A stretch of DNA of 64,000 nucleotides from Adiantum capillus-veneris (taxonomy: Eukaryota; Streptophyta; Polypodiopsida; Polypodiales; Pteridaceae). The position numbers and the translations under genes were made by a program. The stretch lies in the NCBI GenBank assembly GCA_014529385.2, contig CM043959.1:8087526-8151525 (forward strand), in the 5' to 3' direction. The notes beneath the pieces were generated by a model that saw nothing but the letters and a program-made list of their open reading frames with translations, did no database searches and was not told the DNA's origin. Below, piece by piece: positions 60,059-64,000 of the stretch (positions are counted from its first letter, which is position 1; each line of letters opens with the position of its first letter).

Positions 60059-62722
60059 TGAGGCGGTCCGGGGCGGGCAACAAGAAGAGCAACCTCTAGA
60101 CACCCTTCAAGGCTCCCGTGCTGCTCAATGGGGCTGGGGCACAACACAACACAAACCAAAACAACAAACCCACAGCCAAATCCCAACTACACAAGGGGCA
60201 CCACCTAGTTTAAGAGCGAACTAGGACGCAAAAGAGGAGAATCGTTAGAGCAACCCACAAACAAGCAAGGAATTTACACTCACCCTAACACCAATGGAAC
60301 ACTCTCACACACTAAAACACGAGAGAGGGAGAGAGAGAGAGAGAGGGAGAGGGAGAGAGATAGTGCTCGGGCTGCTTTGAAACGTATCGGCAATGATCAA
60401 GCAAACACAACTATATATTTAAGAAAGAGAGAGAAAGGGGGAAGGGGTGCTTGTTGCATTAATACCTTCTTACAAATCTGTCATGACAAATCAAAGTGAG
60501 ATTAGTATTTGTTCAACATAGCTTGCGTAAATTTCACCACAACACATCACAAGAAAAGCCACCCCAATCACTGTCTTAAGGCCAGGGGAGTCCTCTCCAC
60601 CCTGTCGCCCTCTTACAGTATGTGGGATTTATGGCTAGATTGATGACAACACCAGAGACAAGCTATCAAGAACTTAACAAAAAACACCAAGACACTTGCG
60701 CATCATTGTTGTCCATTACTTCACGTCGGAAGGGAAACAAAGTATCCAAGCTTAGTCCAAATCCACCCTCCTTGATTCAACAAATGTTGGGCTTACACTA
60801 GTAGGAGAAATGATAGATTTCCTACTCTCAATTGAATGATCACTCTCTCTCTTACAATGGCATAGAGTTCCCTTGCTAATCCCCTATTACAACACATGCA
60901 CATGCATAAGACAATGAGCTTCCCCTCAAGAGCTCCTTCTAGAGAGGTTGAGCTTGGCTTCTCAAGCTATGGCATAGTGCTCTTGCTTATGGCTCCTCTT
61001 TTGTGCTAGCTACACCCTCCTTTTATAGCAATTTTGAAGGCTAGGGTTACTCCTCTAACCATGGTTGGGTTAGATTTTCAGCAATTTATCTAATTTCTTT
61101 TGCTTGGAATTATCAAGAAGTTGGTGGGGAAAGAGAGAGGAGAGAAATGGAGGTGATAGGACTTTTCATAGTGGGTTAGTGTTAGTAGAGTTAGTATTAA
61201 TTTATTTAATGGAATTGGATATTTACAATGGGAGTTTCCATGTAGGATAAAAATAAGGAAGAAAAACTCTTAGGAGGTAAGAAAAGGTGGATTTCTTACA
61301 AGGTTGATGCTCCAAGTGTCTTGAGTAGGGCCAATTTTGACGCTTGTTGACAGTCCACTAGCTTTGACGGTACATTTTTTCTCCACTCTTGACCTTCCTT
61401 GAGAGACAAGGTAATTGAAGCTGAGTAATCAACCACCATGATGCTGTCTTTTAAGAGAAGAGGCTGAATTTTGTGGTTTTTTTGATAGATATGGGTAAAT
61501 TGGAGGAGGGAAAATGAGACTAGGTGGTCAATTTTGGAATGGAATTGTGTGTGGGAGGTATGAGTTCACCATGGTTTCTCTTATTCTTCAAGGTTGAGGA
61601 GAAGGTGAGTAGGGTGCAGAGAGGAGTGGTGAGAGAGGTGGGGATGATGAGTGAAGAAGGGTATGTGAAAGAGGAAAATGATAAAGTGGAAGAGAGAGTG
61701 TGGCTGCATAGCATGGGAAAACTAGGGTCCACTAATAAAATCATAGCTCACAGCTCGTAGCTCAAAAAAATATGAAAAAATTTGAGGCAAAATTTCAGCC
61801 CACGAGCTACAACTTTTGTTTGTATCACCTTTTCAAATTCGGAGAGCAAGTGACCTTTAAAAATTCAGCAAAACCGACCGTTTGTTTCCACTGCACAAGG
61901 TCCTTGTGGGGTCCTTCTTTGAATGATTCTTTTGAATACCTCCAAGAGTGAGCCCTCCATAGTGCATGTATGCATGCCACCTACCCTTGACCTTATTTGG
62001 TAGGTCTATAATTGAAGATATTGTTGAGATCATGATATAAGTGAATAGTACAACTAAGAAAATCAAATATTGAAGGGTCTAAAAAATATGTACATGTCAA
62101 ATATAAATAATATAAGTGGAAAAAATATAAAGGGGTCAAAAAAAATCTCTCTCATTATGAGGCTACCATAAAAAGATAAATATTTTTGGTGTTCTAATTT
62201 TTTTTAAAAACAAAATAGATGTAGGAAGGGAAAAATCACAATAGTGAAAAAATATACACATAAATAAAACTAGTTTTTTTGGATTTTTGTTGGGGTGGAG
62301 TTACACCAGATATAAGAGGAGCTTACATGAAAATATTTCTATATGGAATAAAGAGTATGAAAAATGGTAAGAAAAATTGTGGTAATGGTGGCAATGTACA
62401 GAGCATAAATAACACACACCTAGGTAGAAATATTTAAATAAATACCAAAATAATTATGAAAAAATCTTTTATTTAGGCCCTATATACAAAGAAATATTTA
62501 CATACGCATGTGCCATAATATACTTATATTTTTTTGGCTCAACTAGCCCAATGACTAGCTAATTGAGGGTTTTTTATTTCAGTAAGGAGATATGGGAAAA
62601 GTCCCCTAACTCACACGCACCTATATACAGTGAAAGGGTGAGGGTAACCATAGTGTTTGAGTGATTTGATAGGGTGAGATAACTCACTATGGCAATTACA
62701 GAGAGCCGAAAAACGGCTATCA
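60059..62722 (-). repeat. 3' LTR of the right-edge gypsy element
   Basis: The plus strand begins TGAGGCGGTCCGG exactly where the integrase frame of the older element breaks, and ends GGCTATCA just before a polypurine tract. The implied LTR is 2,664 bp. It contains a (GA)n run at 60324-60362. The U3 end bears a small inverted repeat (AGCCGAAAAACGGCT). Confidence 0.72.
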
Positions 62723-62724
62723 TT

Positions 62725-62738
62725 AGCCCTCCCCCAGG
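62725..62738 (-). promoter_or_regulatory. Polypurine tract of the right-edge gypsy element
   Basis: On the minus strand, CCTGGGGGAGGGCT lies between the pol stop and the LTR. Confidence 0.75.
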
Positions 62739-62750
62739 ATGATGGTATAT

Positions 62751-64000
62751 TCATGTACCATCATAAAGAATCTTTTCCAAAGAGAGTGCTTCAGAGTCCT
62801 TGACAAGATCTTCATTGTTTGGCCCCTTGAAATTTTGGTTTGTGTTACACTCATTCTTCATGGAACAATACTTACATGAGATAGTTGCCTTTTGCTCTGG
62901 TAGATCATTTGGTAGAAGGCGACTCAAGTAAGGCTTTAAGCGATAGCCGTTTACCTTCCTGGAGTGTTCTTTCCCATTCAAGTCCATAAGTTGATAGTAG
63001 CTTGAATTGAAAGCCTTCTTGACTATGTATGGCCCCTGCCATCTTGTTTCAAATTTGGCATCAAAACGATTATCGAGTCGATTGTCATACCTTAGCACAA
63101 GATCTCCTTCATTGATGCCTTTGTCCTTCAGTTTCTTGTCAAGCTTCTCCTTTGTCTGTGTGGCTTTCCTCTTATAGCACTCGTATGCTGCTTCTCTTTT
63201 CCACTCAAGCTCAGCTAAGGTAAGAAGTCGATCCATCCATGCTTCTTGATCATCTCGTGCTGATTTGCCATGAAGTCGCATTGTTGGAATGTTTAGTTCA
63301 ATTGGCTGTAAAGCCTCTTGACCATAGACCAAGTGAAATGGTGTGAACTCCGTGGCTTCCCTATATGTGGTTCGATACGCCCACAAGGCACCATCCAAGA
63401 AGTCATCCCACAACTTTGTCTTGTTTTTCACCATCTTTCTAATGATGCCTGCAATGACACCATTAGCTTTTTCTACCAAACAATTTGATTGGGGATAGTA
63501 GGGTGTACTGTGACGATGTAGAATGCGAAGTTCTTCACAGACTTCTGTGAGCAATCCCTTTCTAAACCCTGGACCATTATCAGAAACAATCTCCAAAGGT
63601 GTGCCAAATCTACAACAAATGTGAGTGTAGACGAATTTGCTCACTGTCCTCTCATTTACCTTTGCCACACTTTGTGCTTCCACCCACCTAGTCATATAGT
63701 CTACAGCCACTAGAATGTAGAGTTTACCATTTTTTGTCCTAGGCAGAGGACCCATAGCATCAATGCCCCACTTTTCAAAGGGTCCATTTGCAAGCACAAT
63801 TTGCCTTGGACCATAAATCAATCTTCTATTCCCATTTACCTGACAATTGTGACAACTTTTACACCAATGTTGGACATCCACATGTAGACTTGGCCAAACA
63901 TACCCCGCAAGCAAAATCTTCTTCACAGTTAATTCTTGGGAAAAATGACCACCACATGCCTCTTCATGCAAACCTTTTAGAATGGCTGGAATTTCCTCGA
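62751..64000 (-). CDS. Ty3/gypsy polyprotein, integrase region (partial)
   Basis: An uninterrupted frame enters from the right edge and ends with TGA/TAG-type termination after KILYDGT at 62751. It holds a complete integrase: an HHCC zinc-binding region (LHEEACGGHFS, WCKSCHNCQ), the DDE core with first Asp in WGIDAMGPLPRT, second in IVSDNGPGF and Glu in CLVEKANGVI, then LWAYRTTYREAT, and a C-terminal domain (INEGDLVLRYDNR, RWQGPYIVKKAF, VNGYRLKPYL). A short Cys-containing tail (CKYCSMKNEC) follows. No stop or frameshift is visible over more than 400 codons, unlike every other retroelement frame here, so this is probably the youngest insertion. It would insert element cDNA into the genome. Confidence 0.92.
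   Translation of the reverse strand, partial: EEIPAILKGLHEEACGGHFSQELTVKKILLAGYVWPSLHVDVQHWCKSCHNCQVNGNRRLIYGPRQIVLANGPFEKWGIDAMGPLPRTKNGKLYILVAVDYMTRWVEAQSVAKVNERTVSKFVYTHICCRFGTPLEIVSDNGPGFRKGLLTEVCEELRILHRHSTPYYPQSNCLVEKANGVIAGIIRKMVKNKTKLWDDFLDGALWAYRTTYREATEFTPFHLVYGQEALQPIELNIPTMRLHGKSARDDQEAWMDRLLTLAELEWKREAAYECYKRKATQTKEKLDKKLKDKGINEGDLVLRYDNRLDNRFDAKFETRWQGPYIVKKAFNSSYYQLMDLNGKEHSRKVNGYRLKPYLSRLLPNDLPEQKATISCKYCSMKNECNTNQNFKGPNNEDLVKDSEALSLEKILYDGT

Larger units (their letters stand above)
60059..64000 (-). mobile_element. Long-LTR Ty3/gypsy element, truncated by the window edge
   Basis: Inserted in the integrase of the element at 51872-60058. On this side it shows a 2.66-kb 3' LTR, a polypurine tract and the 3' end of pol with an open integrase frame. 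The other LTR, gag, protease and RT lie beyond the window, so the target duplication (candidate CGTAC, 60054-60058) cannot be confirmed. Confidence 0.82.

Overview
This window is repeat-dense DNA from the nuclear genome of a land plant with a large, transposon-rich genome. The evidence is (i) Ty1/copia and Ty3/gypsy LTR retrotransposons with initiator-Met-tRNA primer-binding sites, (ii) a CACTA (En/Spm) transposon with a TNP2-type transposase, (iii) a plant-style hAT MITE, and (iv) long CT/AT microsatellites in AT-rich DNA. I see no convincing host gene, tRNA, rRNA or CRISPR array. I cannot name the species.

Layout. 1-6.9 kb: non-coding DNA holding a decayed minus-strand Ty3/gypsy scrap (1690-2470) and a 341-bp hAT-type MITE with a perfect 8-bp target duplication (4036-4376). 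6.87-14.20 kb: one CACTA element with 10-bp termini, a 3-bp target duplication, subterminal repeats, a TNP2 pseudogene with two recognisable introns, and a second TNPA-like ORF. 14.2-17.86 kb: no genes seen. 17.86-31.2 kb: an ORF family that I call ORF3 is split by a copia element (outer, +, 18207-28424, TSD ATGAG), which is itself split by a second copia of the same family (inner, -, 20925-25883, TSD ATATG). 31.2-43.1 kb: the 3' LTR of the ORF3-bearing element, a gypsy gag-PR-RT remnant (33739-35880), then AT-rich DNA with small tandem repeats.

43.1-64 kb is a second nest, with the three newer elements all on the minus strand. An old plus-strand gypsy reverse transcriptase is cut at 43681 by a chromovirus-like gypsy element (43681-51871 and beyond). 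The second LTR of that element is cut at 51872 by another LTR element (51872-60058), whose integrase is cut at 60059 by a long-LTR gypsy element that runs off the right edge. Insertion order is therefore readable: RT scrap, then chromovirus, then ORF3 element, then long-LTR gypsy.

The most interesting content is the ORF3 element. Reading on its sense (minus) strand, the order is integrase, a retropepsin-like domain fused in the same frame after the integrase, four copies of a roughly 285-bp repeat each centred on a 24-bp palindrome, a frame of about 1,149 codons (ORF3) of unknown family with a long coiled coil, a polypurine tract and the 3' LTR. A diverged ORF3 copy at 17.86-30.8 kb also sits directly upstream of a matching polypurine tract and LTR start, so ORF3 belongs to the retroelement and is not a host gene. 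ORF3 carries five in-frame stops and no visible frameshift, which fits recent silencing by point mutation.
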